Source: Turritopsis dohrnii
Taxonomy: Eukaryota > Cnidaria > Hydrozoa > Anthoathecata > Oceaniidae
NCBI GenBank assembly: GCA_027922465.2
Contig: BQMF02000015.1
Location: forward strand, 1,674,001-1,738,000
DNA length: 64,000 nt
Reading direction: 5' to 3'
A program made the position numbers and the translations under genes. The notes beneath the pieces are model-generated. The model worked only from the letters and a program-made list of their open reading frames with translations, was not told where the DNA came from and made no database searches. Below are positions 1 to 11,505 of the stretch, piece by piece. Numbering within the stretch: position 1 is the first letter of the stretch; every line of letters begins with the position of its first letter.

Positions 1-51
1 AGCATGGAGTTCGATCTCTAAAAACCACTGAAAAGAGATTGACTGAAACAC

Positions 52-663
52 TCAGTCCCCTTGATATAATTTAACTGTCAAACTAAGAATCTGTCGGTTA
101 GTCATCTCATCAAACATTGGGTTTCCATACAAAAGAATTCTGACTATAGCGTTTCCACAAAAAGGCAAGATAGGAGGAATGTTCGCGCTTTGCAGGTCTT
201 TGAATGAAATACTCCTTAAATTTGAAAAGTTCGAGCAAAGAAGGTAGTGCTTCGTTGTTTCCTCTACATTAGTCCGACATGAGCATATCGGACCAAGTGT
301 ATCTTGGAAGTTATGCCTAAATTTATGTGCTTTCAGGTGACTAAAGTCTACTCTTAGGCGGGTAATGAAAGTCACACCCGTTATGTCATTCAGCCTATAA
401 ACTGAGTTCTGCAATGGTTTGCGACCTTTTAAAATTTCTCTTTTGAAAAACAATAGATTTGGAAGATTCCTCAAACCAGCGTCAAGCTTATTCCATTCAG
501 TGATGCAATACGGGAAAAAAGAATTTCGGAAACAATCAACTCTCCCAAACATAGGGGGTATGGCATAAGTAGCTCTAAAGCAGTAGTGTGGGGCATCATT
601 CCGACGCACTATATCTTGCAGTATTGGGGTGATGCGCCATTTACAATTTTGTAAAACATGCAC
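52..663 (-). pseudogene. LINE ORF2 C-terminal fragment with CxC-x8-H-x4-C motif
   Basis: The 203-residue frame carries the segment found after the RT domain in many cnidarian LINEs. It has a basic stretch beginning TRLRVDFSHLKAHKFRH followed by the metal-binding-like pattern C-S-C, then KHYLLC. It has no start of its own. It continues the RT frame ending near 641 and is separated from it by a frameshift. Confidence 0.75.
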
Positions 664-1669
664 ATCCTTCTACAATACCTTCGATTCGACAAAGTTTCAA
701 GTCCAAGTTCGAGATAAAGTTTTTCGCGGGAAGTTCCAGAGAAGCATCCAGATATCGCCAAAGCAGCACTATATTGAATGGATTCCAGACGTTGAGTAAA
801 GGAATCATTTCCAGGGTTGTCGTAAATAATATCCCCATAAAGAGATTATGCCTTATATAAGATTTATATATTGTCAAAAGTGTATCCCTAGGAAGAGCAC
901 TTCGCAACCTCTTTAACATCCCGATACCGGCATTGACTTTGGAGATCTTCTCATTCAAATGATGACGGAAGTTTAACTGACAGTCTAAATGTAAGCCAAG
1001 ATGTAACTGGACATCTTGACGCACAACAGGTATGCCATTGAAATATATGTCATGAGGGTCAGAAATATTCAATCTTCTCGAGAATAACACTTCAACGGCT
1101 TGTTTAGATATATCCGGATTAAAAGATATTTTCCATTCGCGAGCCCATTCATTCGCTTGACTAAGATCAGCATTTAGCTCACTAGCCGTAAGAAACGGAT
1201 TAATTACCAAGGAAAAAAGGGAAGTGTCATCAGGAAAGATATCGACTGTCGATTTCATATTGTCGGGAAGGTCATTTATGTAGACTAAGAAAAAAAGTGG
1301 AACAAGAATTGAACCTTGGGGAACGCCAGCTAAGATTTTTTGCCATTCAGATTCCTTACCATTCAAGACAACCCTTTGAAATCTATATGATAGAAAGTCT
1401 GTCAATAAATTCAAAAGTTTGCCAGTGATACCGTAAGTTTTTAGTTTTAAGACTAGGCCCTCGTGCCAAACCCTGCTGAAAGCTTTAGATATGTCTAGGA
1501 AAACCCCACGAGTGTCCAACGGTGGATTAGCATTAAAACCTTGGTAAATGTTATGCGTGATGGAAAGTAACTGGGATATACAGGAATCACTCTTGCGAAA
1601 GCCAGATTGACTAGGAGTAAAAAGGCTGTGCTGCTCAAAATAGAATAAAAAATAAAATGCACTTTTCAA
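641..1669 (-). pseudogene. LINE reverse transcriptase palm fragment with altered catalytic box
   Basis: RT blocks are recognisable in order: SGFRKSDSCISQLL, FLDISKAFSRVWHEGL (block A, Asp present), GVPQGSILVPLFFLVYINDLP (block B), and IFPDDTSLF in place of the usual xADDT box. Both catalytic aspartates remain but the normal Ala is Pro. Together with the frameshifts at both ends, this marks a dead copy. Confidence 0.8.
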
Positions 1670-2456
1670 AAATTTTACCTAAGATCGGTAGTAGAGACAC
1701 TGATCTATAATTCTTGACAGATGATTTATCCCCCTTTTTGTTCAAATAACCAGGATATATCCCATTATCTTGTGAGGAATTAAATATGTCAATTAGTGGC
1801 TTCACTATGGAGTTATCACAGATCTTGACAGATATCTGATCCCAGCCATGGGATTTATTTACGTCAAGTGATCTGATAATTTTGAGCACCTTGTCTGGTT
1901 CAAAGGATAATTTATCCAAACGATGATCGGTTAGAAGAAAAGGCTCAGGCAAACTACTATCCGTTAGCACTGGGGTGCACTGATTAGCGTAGAAAGTGTT
2001 GAAGATGTTTGCCTTTTCAAGAGGATCGGTTATAACCCTGTTTTGATGGTGAATTGGAGGAATTTGAGGCAATTTGCGCTTGTTTAAGAATCGATGTATT
2101 ATAGACCAGTATTTCTTCGGACCAATGTTAGGGTCATTGAGGGATTTGCCAAGGTTTGAATAGTAAATATCCTTGACCTGTTTAATTGCTACTTTACAGC
2201 GAGATTTGATTGCACGCAGCTGTTCAAAGTCAGACATCTTACGTCCATGTTTAACATAACGTCGGTATATCTTAACTTTCTCAAGAGTCATCCAAGGCGC
2301 ATCCTTATCCCTAATCGTTATGATTTTATTAAGGAAGAAGTTACTGAAAACGTTACGGACACAATCTGATAGGAATTCGACCCGTTCACTAAGAAATTGC
2401 AGAAACAACAGATGTAAAGAGGTTCTCTCCCAATTAATGGTATCAAACTCTCTCAT
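1635..2456 (-). pseudogene. LINE ORF2 linker and RT finger region fragment
   Basis: The frame contains the endonuclease-RT linker (KDAPWMTLEKVK, then a KKYWSIIHRFLNKRK-type segment) and the first RT motifs: KSHGWDQISVKI and KNYRSVSLLPILGKIFEK. It runs into unrelated codons after about residue 265, where the true frame continues in the 1669-641 fragment. The neighbouring upstream DNA does not encode an endonuclease. Confidence 0.8.
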
Positions 2457-2935
2457 TTCATCTCTCTTTGCTTATATTTGAAGGCTGGTCTATTTATCTC
2501 GAACATTCGAATGTGAGAAGTAAGAAAGTTCGAGATAAATAGCCTAAAACATGTTGAAGGGACCAAAAATCCCGTTTGACTGGTAAAAGTTCCATATAGT
2601 GGGTGTAGTTGTGAGGGATATTAACAAGACCCTTATGTATGACCTATCTTCTTAATGACTCTTTTACAATCGGAACACTAGAAGAATAGGAGTCACACAA
2701 ACAACTCTAAGAAATTGCAGAAACAACAGCAACATTGAAGTTTTGAAGAATGACGATGTTCGAAATATAAGTTCGAATTATTAACATCTTGTCTTACGTG
2801 TTCAAATATCATGCGTACTACACATATGATGACGTCATTCCTCAAAAGTCATTCTTGCTTTTCAACACATAAGACCCTTAAGAAACAACATACGCTTTGA
2901 GAAACGACAATTTCATTTCAACATCATATGTCAAG
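2457..2935. other. Intergenic spacer with a 15-bp-arm hairpin
   Basis: No coding sequence is evident. The only structure is a perfect inverted repeat with arms at 2490-2504 and 2528-2542 (CTATTTATCTCGAAC and its complement) around a 23-nt loop. The GTTCGAGATA core of the arm recurs at about 700-720 and at 17240-17300. Confidence 0.5.
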
Positions 2936-5522
2936 TTATTTAAACAGTTTTCCCTCTCCGATTCGTCCACGATTTGGGCCCCTTGGGCCATTATTTAAAA
3001 TGCATTCTCCGGACACAGTTTCGGCAATTCCGCATTCTCGTTTTCGATTTCCCCATCTCCCTTCAAAGTTGAGCCAATTCAAGTTGCCAGTATATCCACC
3101 AGATTGTCGGTATTTGATGAATTTTAAATTCTCCCAAGTTTTCCACTGTTTTCCATCACTGGTGTAATCTACCAATTCATCACCGTTTGGCAAATTCTTG
3201 TAAACATTCCGTCCAGCATGAGGCCACATACCGTGTGATCCATCAGCCGAGTACACCACTGGGTGTGTTCCTGAAACCATGTTGACAAATTTGTTTCCAC
3301 TTTGAAATCTATGACCGTTCCATAACAATTCCCCTCCGTGTTTGTTTGTAACTGAACTATCGTGGATTGACAAAAACAGGGAGTAAATTTGTGAGTTTTT
3401 GAATCTTAAAACCACGTGCTCCCAATCGCCCACATGATGGCCAAATGTTGAATACCCTCCAACACAACCATTGATTCGCGGACAAAGGCAATGCCCCCAT
3501 ACTTTACCACAAAGACAAAGGTTCTTTGCATAATAACCAATGCAAACACGTTTTCCCCTATTGTAAGGATAGAAGAACCACAGGTAAGCATCCATGATGT
3601 TTCCGTGTTTGTTGATGATGGTGTAAACAGGAATTGGTGTTTTTGTTGGATCCTGACCTTTGAAGACGGCTGGTTCCCTGCATGAAGCACAAGAGAGTTT
3701 GGTTTTAGTCTTCAGATAACAATCTGAGTTACACTTGCCTAGATTTGACTCTGTCAAAGGATTATGGTTTGTGCCTCCATTTAAATTGACTTCTTTCAAA
3801 AAGAAGTTTACGCTTGAAGGCTTCCAATCTTCGTTATTGGCCAATTTAAGCAACGGTGCATATTTTGTGATCATGTCTTTATCTGAAAAAAATCAGTAAA
3901 ATCGATTAAATTTCTGAACAGGGCGCATTATTATTAGTATTTACAAATAGAAAAGGGCGCATTGTTCTTAGATTGCCAAGAGCAAATGGCACATTATTAG
4001 ATTACACAAAACATCCTGTACACTTACCTTGTTGAGTGATTGAAAAACCATCGTTACTTCGTTCTACAACATAAAAAACAACAATGGATTTATCGTCTTT
4101 ATTCGCGCGGCTTTGACAGAGTACATTTTCTCCAGAACCCAAAACTCAAAAAGTGTCAGAGGGAGTATTTAATGGTGTGATTTGGGTGTTTGTTCGTAAA
4201 AGATTAAATTATTTTGATTATTTTAATTATTTTAATTATTTTAATTATTTTAATTATTTAAGTTATTTTGTTTTGTGCATGCGGTTGCTGCGAAAATTTG
4301 CGAGTATCTCTCTAAGTGGACATCATTTATTTTTCCATGTTCAAATTCCAATCAACCCCGCTTGATAGATGATTTAAGGAGTGCGTACAGTATAATGTAA
4401 TCTTTAACTAAAGGCGCTGGAAATTACCTGGAAAATCAAAACTTCTGTCATAAGTCACATCATTGTCGTCATCAAGCTGTAAATCTGAAAAAAAATTGAG
4501 AGTCTCAAAAGCATCAAGGAACGAAAAGTTGAAGTTACTGAAAAGTTAACGTTACTGAAAAGTTGACGTTACTGAGAAGAACAAAGAAATACGAAAAGTT
4601 TTTCGTATTTTCTATGCTGAACATGGTATGTTTTCATCATATGCTCAGAAGGTTCAATTCGGTTGCGACATCGAGCTCAGCAAATTTTCGTTTTACCTGT
4701 GTGGAAACACCTAATATCACCATTCGTGTTTGAAATGAATTCATTATACACTTATCACGTGATAAAAAGTATGAGGGATTGACGAAATAACATATGGAAA
4801 AGATTGCCAAGTTTACCTTTTAAGAATTCTAGTAAATTTTCTTCATCAACCTTCGTGAAAGCTATTAAAAAGAAGAAAGAAAAACAGTTGGTTGGGATTT
4901 ATAAGGAGGCAGTGACGAACATTTTATTTTAGTGCATAATCATTTTAAGTTCAATCACGTGAAAACCAGCCCTTGAACCAATCAATAGTAATTAGAGGAA
5001 ATGAGTCACTTTTAAATACACTATAGTTTTCTGTCTTATCAGATGTTGCATGTTGACTTCTACCGATCTTGTAAATATATAAACACAAACGCAATCACAC
5101 ATTTCTTTACTCGTACATAGCATACAATTCATCTGACAAATTAAACTCATCAAATCTTCATGGTGAAAACCTTGTTAAATTTGCTTGTGTCAGTGAGCAT
5201 AAAATTACGTCATGTCTCGTTTTTTTCAAACATTTTGAAAGACGTTCCAGCGAAAAGTTTGATGAACTCAAATTGTCACCTGAAACTTCTTTTAATTTTT
5301 AAGCTAGTCTTTTTACAGCTGATCGCTGTACGAACATAAAACTTTAAGTTTGTGAAGTTTTTTATCTTCTTTCGTATGGAAATTGTTGTTACATCCGATG
5401 TAGAGATATAAATAAACAAATGAATAAATAAATGATGCAGTTTTAAATGTTTTACCTTCCACTTGAATATGCATCAAAGCAAAAATGGAGCACAGACTAA
5501 CGATCGGAAATATTTTTGCCAT
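2936..5522 (-). CDS. Secreted Vps62-family protein (five coding exons)
   Basis: My spliced model has exons 5456-5522, 4817-4861, 4428-4484, 4028-4063 and 2936-3882. Each intron has GT/AG ends and every junction is phase 1, giving 383 aa. The start is the ATG at 5522, followed by a hydrophobic signal peptide (MAKIFPIVSLCSIFALMHIQ). Residues 23-68 come from three microexons and form an acidic linker. The last exon (residues 69-383) carries the Vps62 domain (PF06101-like), with PVYTIINKHG, the GDWEHVVLRF core, YSADGSHGMWPHAG, and a Cys-rich segment CIGYYAKNLCLCGKVWGHCLC. Vps62-like proteins are named after a yeast protein linked to vacuolar protein sorting, but the biochemical function is not established. 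The signal peptide and many cysteines suggest secretion here. No TATA box is obvious. Family call is confident; function is unknown. Confidence 0.82.
4207..4270. repeat. TTATTTTAAT-type microsatellite
   Basis: About six imperfect copies of a 10-nt unit (ATTTTAATT) lie inside the intron between coding exons 3 and 4 of the Vps62-like gene. This is simple sequence with no coding meaning, although it reads as a Tyr/Phe/Asn-rich ORF. Confidence 0.85.
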
Positions 5523-5525
5523 CAC

Positions 5526-6398
5526 CGATGAATGATGTGCAGAACTTCCTCCCCAATGAAAAAAATGTTCATTTTTTGTGATTAACTATACGAAGTTCTA
5601 AGATGCAATCAGGCACGTAATCATTTAATCGATTTCTTTTATTTGCTTTCAATTCCAATTTTGGAGGTATGACAAAATCATTTCAGAAAAAGTCAATTTC
5701 ATTTTAAAAGGAATTTTGTTTTCAATATGATTGCAAGAAGAATTATATTTATAACTTAAATCAACATAACATAGGATTTTCTAAATATATTTCTGCTGAA
5801 ATCAGCAGATTAAATTTTATGCTTCAATTGAAAAGAGCATCTCATCACATTCAATGTTGCTAGCAGAAGTAAAATTTCTATTTCAAGGTCATTTCAAGGT
5901 TCTTCAAGGCCATTTTTTAGTAATGTTCGAGGTCATTTCCAGGAAAAAATCTGATGATTCAAACAATTTCACTAAAAGCAGTAATTCTAAATGCAGAATA
6001 GTTCAATAATCAACAGTAACTCTCTCTTCTATATAAACTGTAAAAATGATAAATATATACACATCTTCAATATCAAGTGGCGACTAATGGATAGTCTATA
6101 CAAAACTTTACAAAAACATAGAAGTACTTTTCATTATGACTTTTCAAGACTTTTTTTCTGCTGGCAACCTTTATTGAAGCTTTTCAAATGCAAATAGAGA
6201 AATGACCTAACGAAACTTACAATATACAGTATCTTGATACACACTGTACAAATGCTTTTTTTCATAATCATTACTAAAACCACTTTTTAACGATTTCAAC
6301 ATCATTATAATAATGTCAGAGTTCATTATCTGTTGGTGCACGTTTTTGTTATAAGTATCCATGAATACTCATGTTCGAACTCATGGTCATGTTCATGC
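5526..6398. other. Non-coding upstream region of the Vps62-like gene
   Basis: AT-rich sequence in which I find no convincing ORF, RNA gene or long repeat. It should hold the promoter of the minus-strand Vps62-like gene, but I see no clear TATA element close to the start. Confidence 0.4.
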
Positions 6399-6561
6399 CA
6401 TAGGCGTATTCAAGGTCAGTCGCAAAAAGTGGAGGAGTCCAACATTACGATATTTCTTTTCAGTCTTAAGTAACGATGAGGTCACTGGCACGTTTTTCTT
6501 TTCTACTTTAAATGACTAAACTCTCCTCCACAAATTTTGACTGACCTCTGGCTACGCCTCT
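6399..6561. mobile_element. Small hAT-like MITE
   Basis: The left end CATAGGCGTATTCAAGGTCAG and the right end, read in complement as CAGAGGCGTAGCCAGAGGTC, form imperfect terminal inverted repeats. The inner arms TGGAGGAGT and ACTCTCCTCCA extend the pairing. CAGxGGCGTAGCCAG is a common hAT terminus. A short direct repeat CATGC at both edges may be the remnant of the target duplication. Confidence 0.55.
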
Positions 6562-7322
6562 GCATGCAGTCAAGTTCGAACGATGTACATTTCACAATGT
6601 GAGAAATTGAGCACAAAAACTAAAAATGCCGTTGTATTTTTATTTTTGAAAAGTTAAATGCTATATAATCGTATAAGAGAAAAAGTGTTCCTGTTTCTCA
6701 AAGTAAAGCTTTTAGAATACATTACACATTAAAGCCTGGTTCAGACCTGACGATTACGACCATTACGATGATAAAAACGAATATCAATCGTCGAATATCA
6801 ATCGTTCACTTAAAAAAACAGCTTTAAAATTTCCATTTCCAACATTACGAAACACACTGTACATAGCGAATTAAATAGAAATAAGTCCCAGTGGGCAAAA
6901 TCATCATTAAAAAAATTTAAACTGATAAATTCAAATGGCTAATTATTCCAAGCTTAAGTATAACTAGAAGCCTTATGGCTTGAACAATTTCCGCATCAGG
7001 CCTAGAGGAAATTGCTTTAGCCTAATTTTCAAGATATCTGAATGACTTTATCCATTCTTTTCATGCTGCTTATGTGAGAACAGGTCGATCACAATTCCCA
7101 AATTACAACTTGCAGTTTACATGGAGAAAAATGATATTTGATAGAAGTGAACCAAAATCATTTGAAAAAAGAAGCTGTACTGAAGACTTTCACAATTGTA
7201 TTGCCCTCAACACCACCAAATCGATTGCAACCAAATGATTTAAAATTCTTATCTATTCTTCCTTATCGAGAGAAAAGAAAACAACACAACATTTTTCTAA
7301 GGAGTAAATGGTCTTGCGGCGA
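6562..7322. other. Non-coding DNA
   Basis: No supported gene. A stretch at about 6730-6790 (AAGCCTGGTTCAGACC followed by ACGATTACGACCATTACG) looks like one end of a Harbinger-type MITE, but I could not find its partner end. Confidence 0.35.
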
Positions 7323-7544
7323 TTACCAGGTTAAAAAGATGTGTAATAAGCCTAATGAAGAAGAAATCTGAAATCGTTTAGATTTTCTGTCTTTAATGGA
7401 TCTGTTCCTAGTTGTAACTGAGTTCCACCTCCCATGTTTCCCTATCAAACGCTCACTAACGTCATTATTTATTACTCCTGACCGTAATGAATGCAATCCA
7501 AATAAGTTTGGTTTATTCGTGACCTTAGACATTGCATTGTTCAT
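7323..7544 (-). pseudogene. DIRS tyrosine recombinase, C-terminal fragment
   Basis: The frame contains FGLHSLRSG, then RLIGKHGRWNSVTTRN. This matches the H-x-x-R box and following HGRW segment of DIRS/Ngaro tyrosine recombinases, ending in a degraded KD motif. The upstream catalytic Arg box is not seen. The enzyme would integrate circular cDNA without an endonuclease; here only its last part survives. Confidence 0.75.
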
Positions 7545-7584
7545 TGAATTTTAAATTTTGGATTTCCACAACGCTTTTGTGATC

Positions 7585-7720
7585 GCTACATTTCAGCACC
7601 TACATCTCGGCTACACTACAGCGTTCGCCACATTTGAGCGTGCACTCCTTCGCTACACTTGAGCAGTTGCTACATTTGAGCATGTACTCCCCCGCTACAC
7701 TTGAGCGGTCGCCAGATTTC
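7585..7720. repeat. Degenerate tandem repeat of CGCTACAyTTGAGC
   Basis: At least five imperfect copies of a 13-14 nt unit (GCTACACTTGAGC, GCTACATTTGAGC, GCCACATTTGAGC) alternate with ACTCC spacers. It lies within the DIRS element, between its recombinase and RNase H parts. No function is inferred. Confidence 0.6.
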
Positions 7721-7823
7721 AAATAAAACCAAGCAATTCTTCGGTCATTCATAGAATTTAACACTAAAGAGTGGTCGGTGGTTAACGTATTAACTAATCT
7801 TATTTAATTTGAACCTCAATGAT

Positions 7824-9190
7824 TCAATTACGAAAAATCGATAAACAAAGCGATGCATATTCAAGTTTTAGTCTGTTTGCGAACGATTGAAGAGGGAGTC
7901 GAACACATGAGAGCTCCCGATAAGTAGAAGGTAGTTGCTGCTCAGACGAGGTAAAATTTACTTTTCCGATTTCAATCTCTAATCTTTCAACGATGTCTCC
8001 TCCATATCCGTTTTGACTGGCGTCCGAATAAACGACCTTTGTCGTTAAGGGTTCCTTAGATATGCGAAAACTGTTGCGATCTTTTAAGCTTGTACGCCAA
8101 AAACATAATTCGAAGGCGAGTTCACAATCTATATCGTAAGTTTTATACCAATAATCTCTTACCTCAATGAATCTGTACATTTGATGGGTAAATGATTGCA
8201 CGATAGGCCCCACCGCAATAGACGTCGAAATTAACCATCCTGCTATCCTTGAAATGATTTTGGGTCTACATACTTTGTTTCTTAATACCTGATCGATTAA
8301 CAAATGCAAAAACTCGATTTTTTCCGCAGGTACAGAGAAATCCATATCGATGGTGTTGATGTTGAATCCAAGCCACTTGCCGAATGTTGTTGGTTCGAGT
8401 TTACACTTTTTAAAAACAAACGATCACGATTTAAAACAAACCCAGACATAGTCAAATCATTTATTACTGTGTCTCTTATCATCAAAGCTTTTTCAAGATC
8501 AGCATCTCCGCCTATACCATCATCAATGTAGATCACACAAACGATCCCTAGTCCTCTCCATTTCTTTATAAAAGGTCTCGTTAATTTCGTGAATAAATAA
8601 CAAGCCGAAGCTAATCCGAATAGCAACACAAGAAATTTGTAGAACTTTATCGTCCCGTCGCTGTATTCCCAAGAAAAACCCAAATAATCCTGATCTTCTT
8701 CGGCAATAGAAGCATATGATGGTACCCGCTACTTAAATCAAAGGTAAAAAATCTAAAATTTATTTCAACCATATCGGAAAAAGTTAGTAGATCTTCATAT
8801 TTGAAGAACATCCAAGTGTTTGTTTATGTCTCAAATCTAAAACAAGACGCAGCTTATCGTTTTGTTCGGCTACTGTTAAGGGATTGACACAAAATGGCGG
8901 CTCCGATACTTCTAATACGCATTTGTTTTGAATCAATTCTTTTATAAAGTCCTCGACAAAGTCTTTATGCGATAAACTTGAAGCATTATTTTTTGCATAA
9001 AAGGGAAAAGAATATCCATTTTTATCACATTGAGAACCGTTTTCGAAGCCTTAAGTTCATTTTCCCAATAACCGACATTTTCCTTAAGTCTGCTTGCAAC
9101 TATGCGTTCCTGAGTACCCTCTCCTAAAAAATCCAAAAATAAGCGAACTATGGATGAAAGTAAATCAATAAATAGCAATAATACATACAA
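7824..9190 (-). pseudogene. DIRS reverse transcriptase-RNase H, frameshifted
   Basis: The 9190-8942 frame ends in the N-terminal DIRS segment (GYWENELKAS..VLNVIKMDILFPF). A bridging stretch at 8940-8684 reads KDFVEDFIKELIQNK and LRLVLDLRHK. The 8683-8297 frame has FGLASACYLFTKLTRPF and the catalytic YIDDG box. The 8345-7824 frame holds the RNase H part with VYSDASQNGYGG. Several frameshifts and stops are present. This RT organisation, with FGLASAPYxFTK-type and YIDDG motifs, is characteristic of DIRS rather than Ty3 or BEL elements. Confidence 0.82.
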
Positions 9191-9277
9191 CTGGTTCCAA
9201 AGGTCACAATAACGCGATAGCTCAATTGCTTAGAAAAGAGAGGCATTAGCTTTTTGAGTCATTTCTTCTATGATATC

Positions 9278-9334
9278 AACAGTTCTTTGCTATGTGACCT
9301 AACCTGCCACAGTTATAACATTTACCCTCTTAGG
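9278..9334 (-). pseudogene. CCHC zinc-knuckle remnant of the DIRS gag-like protein
   Basis: The minus strand reads GKCYNCGRLGHIAKNC, a perfect C-x2-C-x4-H-x4-C nucleic-acid-binding knuckle. It is followed by a stop and preceded directly by the end of an inserted TIR element at 9337. The gag-like coding continues on the far side of that insertion at 12414. Confidence 0.75.
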
Positions 9335-9851
9335 ATCCCAGCAGGCACCCAACGTTTATTTAACGTTAGTCTAACATTGATTCTAGGTTTAACGTTACCA
9401 ACCTAAAATCAACGTTACTCCAACGTTAACTTTTAACGTTAAATAAATAACGTTACATTCACGTAAGTACAACATTACAAAAAATCTGGTTTTAACGTTG
9501 AATTGTTAATGTTAGAATATCGTCATTTAACGTAAAATTTCCTTATTTTCTTTTTCTTTTTTGAAATTTTCTTATAACATAAGATTTCAAGCAAATTTGG
9601 ATCATAGGTAAGTCCTTGAGGATAATATGAATTTTGATTCGCACTTGATATACATTTTCGCCTTTTCAATTAAGAAGTGTATCTCTTGAAAAAACTCGCT
9701 TTTACCGTGCTAACCTTGTATTTCTATTTTACGCATGGTAATATGTCTATTTATCTATTATATACTTCGCGCTAGTCTAACCATAAAACGAGAAATCGAT
9801 GACATCTGTTTTCTCGATAATTCCCGACAAAATTAACAGACGTTCCTACTA

Positions 9852-11505
9852 CCTTACTTATGCTTAAATTCGCGTGGGTCAATAATTCGCTCATGCTCAA
9901 TTTCGCGCGTTTCAAATTCGCGCATCCAAAATCGACCTTTTTGCGCAGTTTCAAATTCGCGCATTTCAAAATTAAACAAGAGAATTTAATGAAAATATCA
10001 ATTTTAAAAATAAAATTATCTCTTAAAATAGTTTTTCACACAAGTTCGCACAATAGCTAATAATCAATTTTCATAGTGCAATTGGATCTTCCTTAGAAAT
10101 CGGCTGATTTACAGCATCCAAAATGCTAGATCTTCTCCATCCATTCAAAATAATTTCCGATTCTATTTTCATTTTATCGTAAAATTTTGTTATCCACGAT
10201 GCATGCAGAGGCTTTAAAACACTAATGCGAACATCTACTTTAATTTCATGAGGTGGTACTCCTTTTTCCATTTGTTTCCTGATTTCGTTAGAGTACAAAT
10301 CTTGGGATTCTTTACGTAGAAATGCTTTGCTTGCTCTGTTGACTGTAAAGTCCAACGACTGAAATACATGGGTCATGTTTGCTGGCACTGGCACAATTTT
10401 TCCATTGTTTTCTTCAATTATTTTTTTAACTCCATCTGTCCATTGTCCTTTGAATACGTCAGCTATCAAAAGCCATTCTTTATCATTACGCAATTCTAGT
10501 GCCTTCCTCATTTTTTGAACATGGGATAACAACTTTAACTAAAATTTTCTTAGCTTTTTCTTCATTGGACCAGTGATTGCTACTTTGGGTAACCATAAAC
10601 TCTTTTGGAAATGGATAGTGCGGGTGAAACCTATCAGTTTTACCTTGATAAATAAATCAGCTGTCGAGGTAGAAATTTCCCGGATAGACTTGTGCAATAT
10701 GTTCCAGTGATCTGTCGATGGTCAGCACTTCCAGAAATAGCAACTTGTTTTGATCCTTTTTTTGCCATTGTTTACTGGTTAACAAGACAATACGATAAAG
10801 GTTGTTTGATCTAGGTTTAAAATGAGATCGTAAGGGATGTCAAAAGTATCAACAACGCGCTTTATATATACATTGGTAAAAAGTTAAATTAAATTAGAAG
10901 GCGATTCTGTGGAAGTACTTTGTGCTAGTAGAGGTTATCATGCTTTCAGAGAGATTTGGCGACCAAAGTACAATCAAACGTTACACATTCATCCCGAGCC
11001 AAAAAACTTAACTGACCCTGATGCAATTGGTATTTACGTTAATTAACAAATCAGAGCTGGGTAGGACATATCCCCTGAGAAATATCTCGATTTTGTTCTT
11101 TTTTCTTTAAGTATGGTGGTTGCTTATCGGCAGTCGTAAGGAAAACAAAATTCCGGCGAAGACCTCTGCCTCAAGGTGGGCTATAAAAATACCTATCACA
11201 CTTATCATTAAGAAAGGAGATAGTAGTGATATAATATTTGAAAAGATGAAGAATTTCATAGATGATTACTACTTTGAGCCTCTCACAAAATTCCTATAAA
11301 AGAAGAACATGAAGAACAATTTGATGATTTTGAATGGTGATAGGTGCATATTCTTTTCATTATTTGTAGCTATATTAACAAAGAATATATTTGAGAACAA
11401 GTAATTTCACAAATTTCTTTCTTGCGGTTTTTTCCTTTTCTTACTTATTCGCGCAGCCAAGTATTGCGCGAATTTCAGATTGAGCGAATTTAAGCATAAG
11501 TAAGG
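9852..11505. mobile_element. Nested pogo-like (Tc1/mariner superfamily) transposon
   Basis: Perfect 22-bp terminal inverted repeats (beginning CCTTACTTATGCTTAAATTC) lie at 9852-9873 and 11484-11505. They are flanked by TA at 9850-9851 and 11506-11507, the target duplication of the Tc1/mariner superfamily. The subterminal DNA on each side has repeated AATTCGCGC words. A DDE transposase fragment lies inside on the minus strand. The element sits inside the AT-flanked TIR element, so it arrived later. Confidence 0.85.
10071..10532 (-). pseudogene. Pogo/Tigger-type DDE transposase, C-terminal half
   Basis: The 153-aa frame has LLIADVFKGQWTDGV, VPVPANMTHVFQSLDFTVN, and LKPLHASWITKFYDKM, followed by a GWRRSSILDAV tail. 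These are the second and third catalytic regions of DDE_1 (PF03184-like) transposases as found in pogo/Tigger and Jerky-type proteins. The N-terminal DNA-binding and first Asp region are not encoded in frame upstream, where only scraps remain, so the copy is non-functional. Confidence 0.72.

Larger units (their letters stand above)
52..2456 (-). mobile_element. Degenerate non-LTR retrotransposon (LINE, CR1/jockey-like), 5'-truncated
   Basis: Three minus-strand reading frames follow one another in the order expected for LINE ORF2: linker plus RT fingers (2456-1635), RT palm (1669-641), and a C-terminal Cys/His region (663-52). They overlap by about 20-35 nt in different frames, so two frameshifts separate them. 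No apurinic-type endonuclease domain is visible upstream, so the copy is 5'-truncated, as is typical of LINE insertion. The 3' end probably lies at or beyond the left edge. The element is inactive. Clade assignment is by motif recognition only. Confidence 0.85.

Noticed and set aside
3491..3690. Open frames overlapping the Vps62 exon on both strands
   Set aside because: They are alternate-frame shadows of a well-supported exon and carry no motif.
4153..4365. 70-aa ORF rich in YFNYFNYF
   Set aside because: It is the translation of a microsatellite inside an intron.
5991..6197. 68-aa plus-strand ORF
   Set aside because: No domain, no neighbouring coding signal, AT-rich composition; chance frame.
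7585..7720. CRISPR-like array
   Set aside because: The repeats are degenerate, irregularly spaced and within a eukaryotic retroelement.
8304..8531. 75-aa plus-strand ORF
   Set aside because: Antisense shadow of the DIRS reverse transcriptase.
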